Positions 17,224 through 27,556 are shown, counted from the stretch's first letter. The stretch: 64,000 bases of DNA from CAYNFP01 sp964396655 (GCA_964396655.1 CAYNFP010000002.1:1-64000), one strand, 5' to 3'. Program-made: numbers and translations. The notes: a model not told the origin generated them from the letters alone.

Positions 17224-18693
17224 ATGCCAAATCAAGATAAAAGCCGTTCAAAACGTATTAGAAATCTCATTGTTATTTGTGCTTTGACTGCCATAGTTTT
17301 ATCAGTTTCAACATATGCGTGGTTTATCGGTATGAGAACCGTTAATGTATCCAGCTTCGATGTTGAAATTGCATCGACTGATAGCTTAATGTTATCATTA
17401 GATGGTGAAACTTGGGATTCAACAATAAATATTTCACAGACTACATTTAGCACTTCATCATACACTGGGAATACTAATAACTGGGGAGGCAGAGGATTAC
17501 TACCTATGTCATCTGTAGGAGCTATGGATACCGGCGCTTCAAGAATGAAAATATTTGAGAAAGCAAGTTTAAGTACTACTCCTGGTGGGTTTAGATTAAT
17601 GGCTAGTCGTGTTCATAACTATGAAGTGGGCAAAGCAGAACAAGATGGATATGTAGTATTTGATTTATTCATTAAGAACTTTTCAGGTACTCAATATTTA
17701 CCAGCTTTGAATGTATTAGATGAAGAACCAATTTATTTAACAGTTGATTCAGAAGTAACAGTTGCTGCTGATGGAGTAGAAGATACTGGTATTGAAAATT
17801 CAGTAAGAGTAGCATTTGCACAAATCGGACGTGTTGATGGTACAACTACAACTGCTGCCACAATTACAGGTATTACTTGTACTGGTGGAGGAGATGTAAC
17901 TGGTATTTGTAGAACAGCACAAATTTGGGAAGCAAATGATAGAGATCACGTAGATGATGCAATTAGTTGGTATGATACTTCATGTATAAAAAGATCAGGA
18001 ACAGATGTAACAAGTACAACTTCTTATGGAAGTGGTAATTGTGGTCTAGTAATAGATGGTGTTGCATACCCAACATATGCGGTAAGTGATGATATAGGTT
18101 CAGAAGATAATGTGGATATATATGATGGAGCAGCTTATAATAGCTATACAGGATCAAGTCCTTTATTAACATCATATGATTATTTTACTGACACAGAAAA
18201 ATTACTTACAGGAACTACTCGTCCAACATTTATGACTTTAGCTCCAAATAGTATTACAAAAGTAAGAATTTACATTTATATTGAAGGACAAGATATAGAT
18301 AACTACGATTTTGCTTCAATAGGAAGAAAAATTGCAGTTAAATTTGGATTCACTAAAGAAAGATACACTGAAGATGATATTGATTATAATGGACCAGATC
18401 TTAACCAAGGTAGTGGACCATCAGCAACTGACTTAACAGCTCCAGTACTTACTATCCCTGGAGACAATCCATTAACAATTGCTAAAGGTGGAACTTTCTC
18501 AGATCCAGTAGTAACAGCTGTTGATAACATTGATGGCATTATAACTGATAACATTGTTAAGTCTGGTAAAGTTGATACTAGTGTAGCTGGTACTTATACA
18601 AGATTGTATAAAGTAACAGATGCTGCTGGTAATACTGGAACTAAGACTTTAAAAGTTATAGTTACAGAAGAAGCTTCTTCTTCAGAACAATAA
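17224..18693 (+). CDS. SipW-type exported fibre protein B, paralogue of A
   Basis: This 489-residue protein is closely similar to paralogue A along its whole length, with the same STYAWFIGMR site after the membrane helix, the same TKVRIYIYIEGQD ending to the main domain and a C-terminal DUF5011 domain (APVLTIPGDN to VIVTEE). The two differ most in the middle loops and in the Ig domain, as expected for surface-exposed parts. ATG 17224 is chosen for AAAGGAG (17207-17213); the frame is open to ATG 17179, and the extra 15 codons align with A, so the longer start is possible. It is probably a second subunit of the same fibre. Confidence 0.75.
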   Translation: MPNQDKSRSKRIRNLIVICALTAIVLSVSTYAWFIGMRTVNVSSFDVEIASTDSLMLSLDGETWDSTINISQTTFSTSSYTGNTNNWGGRGLLPMSSVGAMDTGASRMKIFEKASLSTTPGGFRLMASRVHNYEVGKAEQDGYVVFDLFIKNFSGTQYLPALNVLDEEPIYLTVDSEVTVAADGVEDTGIENSVRVAFAQIGRVDGTTTTAATITGITCTGGGDVTGICRTAQIWEANDRDHVDDAISWYDTSCIKRSGTDVTSTTSYGSGNCGLVIDGVAYPTYAVSDDIGSEDNVDIYDGAAYNSYTGSSPLLTSYDYFTDTEKLLTGTTRPTFMTLAPNSITKVRIYIYIEGQDIDNYDFASIGRKIAVKFGFTKERYTEDDIDYNGPDLNQGSGPSATDLTAPVLTIPGDNPLTIAKGGTFSDPVVTAVDNIDGIITDNIVKSGKVDTSVAGTYTRLYKVTDAAGNTGTKTLKVIVTEEASSSEQ

Positions 18694-18764
18694 TCAAAAA
18701 TTTTAAAAATTTAATTTAAACTACTGACTAGTGATTATGTTAGTAATTAATTATTAGGATAATG

Positions 18765-18792
18765 AAGAGTAATCAAGGTTGGTTACTCTTTA
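18765..18792 (+). terminator. Weak terminator or attenuator
   Basis: AAGAGTAA (18765-18772) pairs with TTACTCTT (18783-18790), the same arms as in the terminator at 16981, but the T tract is interrupted (TTTAATTATT). Readthrough to the next gene is likely. Confidence 0.5.
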
Positions 18793-18813
18793 ATTATTAA
18801 TAAAGGAGATCTT

Positions 18814-19887
18814 ATGATTGTTAAACTTAAAAAAGCTAAAATAAAATCTAAACCAGTAGATAATGAAAAAGAAAAAAGTAAAATTAATTTTGATTTATTA
18901 ATGCTTATTACTTTTTTTACAGGCGTTGTATGTATTGTTACAACATATGCTTGGTTCTATGCTTCTTTAAATGTTAAAATTGATTTTTTCAGAATGCAAG
19001 TATCTAATGAAAGTGGATTATTTATATCCCTTGATGGTGTTAATTATTCTAGTTCTGTTGAAATATCAAAAGATATTTTAACTACAGAATTAGAAAAAAC
19101 ATACCCAAATCAAACTAGTCAGTGGGCTACAGGAGGATTATATTCTGTATCATCTGCTGGAATAAAAGATTCTAGTTATTTTAAATTTAATATATTTGGA
19201 AGTTCTAGAGTTGGTTTTAAGGAAAATGATGTAACTGATAAAAGATATTTAAATGCAAGACTTTTAAATGAAGGTGATTCTAATCCATATAATGTTTATA
19301 TAGCATTTGATATATTTTTAAAGAATGTTAGTGGTTCTCCATTTCCAGATAATCTTTATTTGGATAAAGGAACTTCAGTTAGTTATGATAATAGTATATA
19401 TAATGATGCGGATGGAACCATAAATTCTTTAAGAATTGGATTTATTAAAATGAATAGCACCTCAACAAAAACAGATGTTTCAACAGTACAAAATATGTTT
19501 TGTGATAATAATTGTGAATCTGTTATTTACGAACCTAATGCAACAATGCATTCTGAGGATTCTATAGAAAGAGCCAAAAAGTATGGAATTTATCTTGAAG
19601 ATGGAAGATATATTCCTACATATGCAGTAATAAATGAAGGAGATTATCTTGAATTAGCTAATGGCCAAAACGGCTCAGAAATCCCATTAGATACTGAACA
19701 TTTTGCATTACAAAAAACTCATACTAATATTAGCGATTCATTGTTTGAAATACCAAATGGTATTACTAAAGTTAGAATATATGTTTGGGTAGAAGGGCAA
19801 GATATAGATAGTCTAGAAACAAATTCTAGGGGCGCTAAAGTTTCTGTTAATATTAATTTAATAAAAGATTTAGCTGGTTATGAATAA
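18814..19887 (+). CDS. SipW-type exported fibre protein C, shorter paralogue
   Basis: This 357-residue protein has a lysine-rich N-terminus, a membrane helix (29-43) and TTYAWF (43-48), then a domain aligned with A and B (ESGLFISLDGVNY, WATGGLYSVSSAG, TKVRIYVWVEGQD) but no C-terminal Ig domain. AAAGGAG precedes ATG. It probably caps or varies the fibre built from A and B. It begins a run with the 50-residue protein and a large cytoplasmic protein. Confidence 0.7.
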   Translation: MIVKLKKAKIKSKPVDNEKEKSKINFDLLMLITFFTGVVCIVTTYAWFYASLNVKIDFFRMQVSNESGLFISLDGVNYSSSVEISKDILTTELEKTYPNQTSQWATGGLYSVSSAGIKDSSYFKFNIFGSSRVGFKENDVTDKRYLNARLLNEGDSNPYNVYIAFDIFLKNVSGSPFPDNLYLDKGTSVSYDNSIYNDADGTINSLRIGFIKMNSTSTKTDVSTVQNMFCDNNCESVIYEPNATMHSEDSIERAKKYGIYLEDGRYIPTYAVINEGDYLELANGQNGSEIPLDTEHFALQKTHTNISDSLFEIPNGITKVRIYVWVEGQDIDSLETNSRGAKVSVNINLIKDLAGYE

Positions 19888-19905
19888 ATAAAAAGGGTGA
19901 TTTAA

Positions 19906-20058
19906 ATGAAAAAAGAAGAAAGTAAAGTTAATTTTGATATGTCCACTCTTACTTTAAGTGAGTTAATAAAAGTTTATGAAAATATAACTGGTTTCATTGA
20001 GTTTTTAAATGAAAAGAAAATAGTACCAGAGCAGAACGTGGAGGATCAAGATGAGTAG
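19906..20058 (+). CDS. 50-residue protein between fibre protein C and the cytoplasmic partner
   Basis: ATG 19906 follows AAAGGGTGA, and the frame ends at TAG 20056-20058, overlapping the next ATG (20051) by 8 bases. The peptide has one helix (LSELIKVYENITGFIEFLNEK). Its start, ESKVNFD, resembles the pre-helix tail of fibre protein C (KSKINFD). The overlap and RBS make it a convincing gene although short; it probably binds its larger neighbour. Confidence 0.6.
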   Translation: MKKEESKVNFDMSTLTLSELIKVYENITGFIEFLNEKKIVPEQNVEDQDE

Positions 20059-21679
20059 TTTTTTAGAATTTATTGAAGAAGATACAGATGCTAAAAAAAC
20101 TTTATTTTCCACTATGCCTACAAATACTAAATCCGAAATTAGAAAATATAATGAGAAAGTAGATTCTGTATTAGCAAAATATCTTGAATATCAAGCGAGT
20201 GTTAAAAAGTATTTAGATGCTAAAAGTAGATCTTTTAGTGTAAAGGAAATAGATAAAGGATTAGAAAAACTTATTGATAAAGTTGATAAGTTGCAACACG
20301 TTAAATTTGTTTTAAATCCTTTAAATACATTTTTTGAAAAATTAGGATTTGATACATTATTATTTGAAATAAGTAATTATTATGATTTTAATTTTAATTC
20401 TTTAAATGAGAATATAAATAAATTTTTGGACAAATTTGAGTTAGCAGGCGTTAAACTTGCTAAAGATGATTTTAATTATACATGTTATGTTAATGAATAT
20501 ATGACATCTTTAATGGATGTAAGAACTAAAAAGAGTGAAAATTATGACAAGGTATCTCAAATATTTGAGAATATTTATTGGGTTAATCCAGAAATTATTG
20601 GTCATATAGAGTTAAACTTTAGAAAACTCATTAGAAAACATGAAAGAAATTTTGTTAATTATATTTATAAACATCAAAAAGAGATTATGGCAGAAAACAA
20701 AATTGAAAATTATCAAGACTGTTTAAATAAGTTAAAAACAGCTTATATTGAATTAGAAAATGCTGATAAAGAAAATATATATGATATTGTTAATTTGGCT
20801 AAATCTGGAGAAATAGATATAAATAATTATTTTGAAGACAGTAAAGTAAGATTATCTACTTATAGTTCTTTGATGATTGAACCAATAGATTTTGAAAATA
20901 AAGATTTAATGAATAAGTTTTATGAAAGTTTAGAAAAACTAAAAGATAACGTATTAGAGTTTGGTAATTATGCTAAGTTCATTCCGTTAATCGAAGGATT
21001 TAAAACTGAATATGAAAAACAGATACCAACAGATAACACTAATAATAAAAATCTTGATAAAAACTTAAAAAATATTTTAAATCAAATAAATGATAAAGAA
21101 TCAAAATTAGAAAAGCTTAATAGGAAGATATTTAGTTTTAATTTGGGATTCTTAGATTTTAAAACTAATATTAATTTAAGGCAATTAAAAACAGATTCTG
21201 TTAATATAGCAAAAACTTTATATGAACTATATCAATCATATGAACAAGAATATTTTAAAATTAAAGTGATTTCTATATTAAATAAATCTTTAACAATATC
21301 TGATTTATTGCATTTATTTTATAGTTTTGATTATTTTAAAAAAAACGCTATTAAGAAATATTTTGAGGTAACTTCATATGGAGAGATAATTAAATATAGT
21401 GATAGTTTTGATTTATTTGCTATAAATCCTACAAATATAATTATTGATGGAGTATCTTTATTTGAAGAAAATAATTTATCTAGAGTTATTATGAATAGGT
21501 ATAGATTAGATAATATAAATTTAACTGAAGAATTATTGAATACAGATGATTTAGAGTTATTGATGAATAAAATAAATCTATTATTAAGAATAAAGATAAT
21601 TGAAGAAAGTTCTATAACGGTAGAAAAAATATGGTTTATAACTCAAGTGGAAAAAATAAATACAATCAAAAAGAAATAA
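20051..21679 (+). CDS. Large cytoplasmic helical protein of the fibre locus
   Basis: This 542-residue protein has no signal or membrane helix. It is almost wholly helical and charged, with coiled-coil stretches (about 25-80, 225-260, 330-365). GGAGG lies 5 bases before ATG 20051. I recognise no family. Its place between exported subunits, and the coupling with the 50-residue protein, suggest a cytoplasmic chaperone, scaffold or regulator for fibre production; the function is inference from context only. Confidence 0.6.
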   Translation: MSSFLEFIEEDTDAKKTLFSTMPTNTKSEIRKYNEKVDSVLAKYLEYQASVKKYLDAKSRSFSVKEIDKGLEKLIDKVDKLQHVKFVLNPLNTFFEKLGFDTLLFEISNYYDFNFNSLNENINKFLDKFELAGVKLAKDDFNYTCYVNEYMTSLMDVRTKKSENYDKVSQIFENIYWVNPEIIGHIELNFRKLIRKHERNFVNYIYKHQKEIMAENKIENYQDCLNKLKTAYIELENADKENIYDIVNLAKSGEIDINNYFEDSKVRLSTYSSLMIEPIDFENKDLMNKFYESLEKLKDNVLEFGNYAKFIPLIEGFKTEYEKQIPTDNTNNKNLDKNLKNILNQINDKESKLEKLNRKIFSFNLGFLDFKTNINLRQLKTDSVNIAKTLYELYQSYEQEYFKIKVISILNKSLTISDLLHLFYSFDYFKKNAIKKYFEVTSYGEIIKYSDSFDLFAINPTNIIIDGVSLFEENNLSRVIMNRYRLDNINLTEELLNTDDLELLMNKINLLLRIKIIEESSITVEKIWFITQVEKINTIKKK

Positions 21680-21680
21680 T

Positions 21681-21708
21681 AAAACTTCTAAAAAAAGAAG
21701 TTTTTTTT
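21681..21708 (+). terminator. Terminator
   Basis: The stem AAAACTTCT (21681-21689) / AGAAGTTTT (21696-21704), then eight T in total, closes the fibre C operon. Confidence 0.8.
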
Positions 21709-21730
21709 GAGTAGAAAAAATGTCGAATTA

Positions 21731-21788
21731 TGTTATAATTGTATTATAGTATACTAGGGTATAAATTTTTTAGTATGGAAAGGGTATT
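21731..21788 (+). promoter_or_regulatory. Extended -10 promoter and leader of the large GLUG protein
   Basis: TGTTATAAT (21731-21739) is followed by GTATTATAGTATACTAGGGTAT, loosely like the leader words in the other fibre promoters. AAAGGG lies before ATG 21789. Confidence 0.5.
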
Positions 21789-24700
21789 ATGTTTGTATTA
21801 AAAAAATATATTAGCAAATTAACTAAGTTTCAAAAAATTACTTTCTTAATATTAATATTAGGTTTTGCTTTGTTATTAACTATAGGTATACCCACTTTAG
21901 CGAGATATAAAAATAGAACTACAATTACTGGGACTCCAGTTTGGGATGGTACAGTTGCTAGTTCTTATGCATCTGGAACTGGAACACAGGCAGATCCTTA
22001 TATAATATCTGATGGCTCAGAGTTAGCATACTTCTCTAATCAACTTTCTACTTATGATTATGCTAATACATATTTTAAATTAAGTAAGGATATTGTTTTA
22101 AATAAAGGTGTATTTAGTTATGATGAAACTAATGGAATAAAATATATATTTAATAATGAAACATTTTATATTAAAGAATATAATGATGAATATTATGATA
22201 ATATTGAAAGAACTGGAATTGATAGTGGTACAGTAAATTTATTTACTTCTTTAAATGGATTTAAAGGGTATTTTGATGGAAATTCATATACAATATATGG
22301 GGTATATATAACAAATGAAACTAACGAAGAACTTTCTTTATTTACCGATTTAGAAGGTACAGTAAATAATTTATATGTTCAAAATTCTATTATTTATGGA
22401 GGTACTTATACAGGAGGTATTTCTTCTAAAACTAAAAATGCTTCTTTAAGTAATGTGTTATTTAGTGGCAATGTAATAGGAAGAAAAACTAATATTGAAA
22501 AAACTATAAATATTGCTCCTACTACTTCAATAATTAACATGGAAAATACTGAAAATACTGATTATATTGACTTAGCAAATGATATTCCTTTTGTAGGAAG
22601 TGAAATTACATCAACTTCTATAACAGGAAACTATGTAATAACTGGAGCTTCTGAAGAAAATACAACAATTAAAATAAATGGAACTACTATAAGTGGAGGA
22701 AGTTTCAACGTTGGTTTAGGAACTGATATTTTAACTCATGCTTCTGTTTCAACTTATGTTGCTTCTGAAACTGGAGCAACTCTTACATTTTCAAATTTAA
22801 GTTATAATGTTACATATAAATATGGAGTTGCTGGTGGTATTAGTGCATATTCAGATAATGTAACTTTAGAAAATACTATTAATAAAGGATATATTTCAGG
22901 ATATTCAATTGGTGGAGGTTTAATTGGAGTTACAATTGATACTACATCTATAAATCAGTCATATAACACTGGTAATATTGATAGCGGAAGTGTTTCTGGA
23001 GGTTTAATTGGAGTCATTGAAAAAAGCTCTAATAATATAACTATATCAAAAAGTTATAATAGTGGAGATATGACTGGAACTAACATTGGCGGTTTAATTG
23101 GATACACCAAGAGTAATATAGGTATTGTTTCATTAACTAACTTATTTAACGCTACTGAAGAATATAGCATTGGTACAATTAACAATACTACTGTTAATGT
23201 AAGCAATTCTTATTACACTGAAGTAACTCCTATTAATAGCGGAACAATTGCTGGAACTTTTACACAAACTTCATTAACTAATTTAAAAAATAAGACTTAT
23301 GTTACTACCAACTTATCATATAACGAATTTGTTGATTATACAGATTTAGGAAGTAATTCAAGTAATGTATGGGTATATGAAGAAAGTGAATTACCAATAT
23401 TATTTATTGACGATATAAACACTCCTATTGCGACTATACATGCAAGTATTTATTCATGGAATAATTTAAGCTATGAATTAAATACATTTAATATATCTTC
23501 AAGTATTATGTTTAGTATTGAATCTACAAACCCATTAAAACCGATTAAAGAAAAATATTATTATATTAGTAATTCAACAACGCCTTTAACAAAAACCCAA
23601 GTAGAAGATATTACTTCATGGGTAAGCTATTCTGATGTAGTTCAAATATCAGATGAAGGCTCTTATGTTATTTATGTTAAAGTTGTAGATTATAATGATA
23701 ACGTAACATATTCAAATACAGATTTATTGGTATTAGATTTTTCTGATTCTTTAATTGATGTTAATCTTGATGATAATAAATGGGTTAACATAAGAAGTGA
23801 ATTAAGTTATCTTTATATAGATAGAGAAAAAATTATAACTATTGACACTAAAACAAATTCACATGAAATAAAAAGTCTTAAATATTACATAACTGATGAA
23901 GTCTTAACAATTAATAATTTAAATAATTTAGCAAGTACCAATTGGACAGAATATAGCGATGGAATATTGATAAATGATACAGGGATAAACATTGTTTATA
24001 TTCAAATAACAGATGAAAATGATAATGTTACTTATATTAATACAGATTATATTATATTAAGTGGATATAGTGAAACTCTAACACTAGGAAGAAATTCTTC
24101 TAGTTATTTAAATGCAGATCCATACATAACTAATAAATCTTTAGTTAGCTTAAACTTTAGTTTTACAAATACTATTTTAGATTATGAAGAAGGAGATTCT
24201 CATAATTTGATGTCAAATTTATTATTGCCTTCAGGAACTAGATTAACATTAATTGATAAAGCCAAAAATAAAGTTTATGAATATACAATTCCAAATAGTG
24301 AAGATAATTATAATTATAATAATAGTTGTAATCCAGAAGATTTAAATTGTATAAAAGTAGCTACTTATCCATTTACTTTATTTAAAGAAGTTGGAGCTTC
24401 TACTAATAAATATTTTAGTGAAGATGATTATTATGAAAATAGTTCAGTTACTGAAAACTTTACCATTATCTTAGATTTATCAAATACTAGTATTGAAACA
24501 AATTATAATGATATAAACTTATATATGGAACTTCATGATTCTAATGGTAAAAATATAAGACCTACTTTATATAGTGGTATAAAGAAATTTAATATTTATT
24601 CTACTGTTAGTAGTGAAAGTTCATCAGCAACTTTAAATTTAACAACTGATTTTACTGGAGGAATTACCTATAACAGTAATTCAACAACTAATGTTAATAT

Positions 24701-25466
24701 AACAAGTGGATTAACTTATAAATATATAAATGGATATAAAATAACAGACACTACTTATGAAGATAAAGAGATAGGATTATATGTAAAACTTGTTGATAAT
24801 AATGGTTTGATAGTAGAAAAAGAAAACTTAAAAAATTTTATTTTTAAAATTGGAGATACTGTTTACTATCCTGGAGATGATAATATTATTCGTATAGCCT
24901 TTAATGATGGTATAAACGATGTTACTAAAGATTTTACAATTATTACTTATGAAAATAATAGTCCATTAAAAGAAGGAACATATTATTTTAAAATATATAA
25001 TTATGTATCTGAAGATGGATATTATTATAATGCTTTAGGAACAAGTGAATTAAGCATACCTGTTAATGTAACAAACAGTTCACCAAATATAACATATAAT
25101 TTCAATGTAACAAATAGTGATTATATTATTGATAAATCAAATGAAGTATTTAATATTACATTTAATATAACTCAAAGTGGAGATTTAGAAAATCCAAATA
25201 TTAGAATTGCTTTATTTAAAAAAGATGAATTAACTGCATTTAATCAAGATTATTCAATTATAGATTTAAAGAATTATATTTCTGATAATTTGAACTTATG
25301 TTCAGGTAGTGTTTATTATGCATATGAAAATCCTGATTTAAATAATGATTTTGAATTAAATTTATTAACCGCTAACTTTGATAATACTGGATATAAGTTT
25401 ATATTTTATTTGTACGATGGCAATAAGAAAATAGGGACAATTGAAAAGAATTTCATTGTTAAATAG
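21789..25466 (+). CDS. Very large exported surface protein with GLUG-like repeats
   Basis: This 1225-residue protein has a membrane helix (17-35) ending in TLARY (36-40), which fits the SipW-type site pattern of this locus. GTGTQADPYIISDGSELAYFS starts an outer beta-helix region, and GLUG-like repeats (GGLIGV, SYNTGNI, SKSYNSGDM, GGLIGYT) lie at about 350-440. From about 540 on come repeated Ig-like or cadherin-like units (EGSYVIYVKVVDYNDNVTYSNTD; GINIVYIQITDENDNVTYINTD). It has no LPxTG motif. It is probably an adhesin or the outer part of the fibre. Confidence 0.7.
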   Translation: MFVLKKYISKLTKFQKITFLILILGFALLLTIGIPTLARYKNRTTITGTPVWDGTVASSYASGTGTQADPYIISDGSELAYFSNQLSTYDYANTYFKLSKDIVLNKGVFSYDETNGIKYIFNNETFYIKEYNDEYYDNIERTGIDSGTVNLFTSLNGFKGYFDGNSYTIYGVYITNETNEELSLFTDLEGTVNNLYVQNSIIYGGTYTGGISSKTKNASLSNVLFSGNVIGRKTNIEKTINIAPTTSIINMENTENTDYIDLANDIPFVGSEITSTSITGNYVITGASEENTTIKINGTTISGGSFNVGLGTDILTHASVSTYVASETGATLTFSNLSYNVTYKYGVAGGISAYSDNVTLENTINKGYISGYSIGGGLIGVTIDTTSINQSYNTGNIDSGSVSGGLIGVIEKSSNNITISKSYNSGDMTGTNIGGLIGYTKSNIGIVSLTNLFNATEEYSIGTINNTTVNVSNSYYTEVTPINSGTIAGTFTQTSLTNLKNKTYVTTNLSYNEFVDYTDLGSNSSNVWVYEESELPILFIDDINTPIATIHASIYSWNNLSYELNTFNISSSIMFSIESTNPLKPIKEKYYYISNSTTPLTKTQVEDITSWVSYSDVVQISDEGSYVIYVKVVDYNDNVTYSNTDLLVLDFSDSLIDVNLDDNKWVNIRSELSYLYIDREKIITIDTKTNSHEIKSLKYYITDEVLTINNLNNLASTNWTEYSDGILINDTGINIVYIQITDENDNVTYINTDYIILSGYSETLTLGRNSSSYLNADPYITNKSLVSLNFSFTNTILDYEEGDSHNLMSNLLLPSGTRLTLIDKAKNKVYEYTIPNSEDNYNYNNSCNPEDLNCIKVATYPFTLFKEVGASTNKYFSEDDYYENSSVTENFTIILDLSNTSIETNYNDINLYMELHDSNGKNIRPTLYSGIKKFNIYSTVSSESSSATLNLTTDFTGGITYNSNSTTNVNITSGLTYKYINGYKITDTTYEDKEIGLYVKLVDNNGLIVEKENLKNFIFKIGDTVYYPGDDNIIRIAFNDGINDVTKDFTIITYENNSPLKEGTYYFKIYNYVSEDGYYYNALGTSELSIPVNVTNSSPNITYNFNVTNSDYIIDKSNEVFNITFNITQSGDLENPNIRIALFKKDELTAFNQDYSIIDLKNYISDNLNLCSGSVYYAYENPDLNNDFELNLLTANFDNTGYKFIFYLYDGNKKIGTIEKNFIVK

Positions 25467-25474
25467 GTGGATGG

Positions 25475-26023
25475 ATGAAAAGAAAATATAAAATTATAAT
25501 AATAGTTTTGGTTGTTGCTTTAGTTGCTTTTGGAGCTGGAATAACGTATTCTTTATTTCGTTCTGATAATATAATAACTGGAGATCAAGGGATTGCTAAA
25601 TTTATATTTAATGCTGAAAGATTAGATGAGTTAGAATTACCTATATCTAATTTAAATCCCGGAGACGAGAGTGTATATCCATTTTCAATAAGTAATAGTT
25701 CATCAGAAAGTACAAGTAATGTAACAGTAGAATATCAAATGACACTTAAAACATATCATTTTGTACCTTTAATTATTGAATTATATAAAATAGTTGATGA
25801 ACAAGAACAACGAATTCTTACTTGTGACGAGACATATACACGTAGTTCCACAAATGAATTACTATGCAACACTCCAATAGAGGAAATGACATATTCTTCT
25901 AATGTACTTGATAATTACAAATTAAAAATTAAATTTTCAAGTGAATATAATTCTTCAGAATATGCCGGATTAGTAGACTATTTAAATATAGAGATAAGGA
26001 GTTGGCAAAAAATAGATGAGTAA
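25475..26023 (+). CDS. TasA/CalY-like exported protein
   Basis: This 182-residue protein has a short signal with a membrane helix (6-22) and site TYSLF (24-28). The mature part (GIAKFIFNAERLDELELPISNLNPGDE, then YPFSISN) is typical of TasA/camelysin-like domains: a beta sandwich opening after N-P-G-D. These proteins polymerise into biofilm fibres after SipW cleavage. GGTGG lies just before ATG 25475. The gene overlaps the next by 8 bases. Confidence 0.7.
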   Translation: MKRKYKIIIIVLVVALVAFGAGITYSLFRSDNIITGDQGIAKFIFNAERLDELELPISNLNPGDESVYPFSISNSSSESTSNVTVEYQMTLKTYHFVPLIIELYKIVDEQEQRILTCDETYTRSSTNELLCNTPIEEMTYSSNVLDNYKLKIKFSSEYNSSEYAGLVDYLNIEIRSWQKIDE

Positions 26024-26933
26024 AGATTTAAAAAGAAAAAATATTAAAAAGTTTACTATTTTAATATCAATGGTGTTATTAAGTTGCTTTTTATACTTTT
26101 ATGGAATTAGTTATGCTAAATATATATCTGACTCTGTCTGGAATTATTATTTAAAATCTAAAGGATTTTATTTTAGTAGTGATTATTTAGGCATGGAAGA
26201 AGTTAAAAATGTAGATAATTTATGGGATGGAAGTAATGTTAGTTTTAACATTGGAAATAATCTTAATCAAACAGTAGTTACAAATTATGATATAGAATAC
26301 AATGTCAGTTGTTCAGTAGAGGGGGATGCTTCTTCATATGCGGAATGCAAAATGAATGGTAAAACTACGAATACAGATAGTGGAACATTATCAGGATATC
26401 AAAGATGTGTTAATAATACAGAAGATCAAATAGATGTTACATCATTCATAAAAACTGATTGTGAACTTGGAGGGTATGATTGGGTTAGTGATATTGCAAC
26501 TAAAGATTTATATTTTGATGTTGTTTTAACAGATGAAAATTACACTTTAAATGATGTAGTAGTAAAAGTTACAGCAACAAGTACTTCACCTTATCATAAA
26601 ACTTTAAGTGGTACATTTACTCTTCATAAAGGAGTATTAGAAGAAGGAAGTATTACATCAGAATTTAAAAGTTATTCAACATATAGTAAATTAATAGTTA
26701 CTAATTCTTATTCAGAAAATAAATGTGTTAATATAATATGGAATTCTGATAACTTAGTTATTGATAAAGATACTTTTAGTACATATTCAAGTGATTCAAA
26801 TAGTTACATTAATGAAATAAATGTTAATGTTGATAGTAAAAGTAGTGCAAGTTATATATTTTATTCAAGAGATTTAAGTTCATCATATAACAATAATGAA
26901 TTTATAGTTTCAGAAACAGTTCAATGTAATTAA
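26016..26933 (+). CDS. Exported beta-rich protein with SipW-type signal
   Basis: This 305-residue protein has a membrane helix (13-30) followed by ISYAKYISDS, with site SYAKY (32-36). The mature part is rich in Ser, Thr and Asn, with six or more cysteines in the outside domain, some of which may form disulfides. It overlaps the TasA-like gene and is probably co-secreted with it. No sharper family is recognised. Confidence 0.6.
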   Translation: MSKDLKRKNIKKFTILISMVLLSCFLYFYGISYAKYISDSVWNYYLKSKGFYFSSDYLGMEEVKNVDNLWDGSNVSFNIGNNLNQTVVTNYDIEYNVSCSVEGDASSYAECKMNGKTTNTDSGTLSGYQRCVNNTEDQIDVTSFIKTDCELGGYDWVSDIATKDLYFDVVLTDENYTLNDVVVKVTATSTSPYHKTLSGTFTLHKGVLEEGSITSEFKSYSTYSKLIVTNSYSENKCVNIIWNSDNLVIDKDTFSTYSSDSNSYINEINVNVDSKSSASYIFYSRDLSSSYNNNEFIVSETVQCN

Positions 26934-26943
26934 AAGGGTAAAT

Positions 26944-27474
26944 ATGTTAAATCAAACTTATAAAGATTTTGAAGATATTGCAATTAAATATGGATTAATT
27001 AAAAAAGGTAATGATTATATTATTGATAGAAATATTAATATAACTTTTACTTTTGAAAAGGATGATAATTTTGGATATATAGTAAAAGTTACTGGTATAA
27101 TCCCTTTAGAATTAGCTGATTATATTTATGAAAATGGAAGTAAATAAAACATATTACCAACGGATTTTCATTATAATATATTATTTATAAATCCTCGAGA
27201 TGTGGTTAAACATCCTGATTTTAACAATCAAATATTATCTGATATTTCTAGAGCTTCAAATGAATCATTTTCAGAAATATATGAAATTTATACAAAAAGA
27301 GCTATTTTTAGAGAATATGGAAAATGTTATATAGATTTATGTATATTTTATTCTATTCAAGAATTTGAATTCTTTTTAGAGAACGCTATACCTTATTATA
27401 ATAATAGATCTTATATTTATAAAAGATCAACAGACCCTTATGATATTTTTGAACCATTTAAACCTATTAAATAA
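26944..27474 (+). pseudogene. Cytoplasmic protein of the fibre locus split by an in-frame TAA
   Basis: A 67-codon ORF (26944-27147) ends with TAA. Reading straight on in the same frame gives an open stretch to 27474 (NILPTDFHYNILFINPRDVV, then KHPDFNNQIL). The second part has no ATG, only GTG at 27202 without an RBS. Joined, the protein would be about 176 residues, with no membrane helix. The simplest reading is a nonsense mutation in one gene; a short functional first ORF is the alternative. Confidence 0.55.
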
Positions 27475-27556
27475 TTACACAATCTTAACACTTTTTCTTT
27501 TTATTTTGTTTGCTATAAATATTTTATTGTGTTATTATTATAATTGGTGGTAAGTT

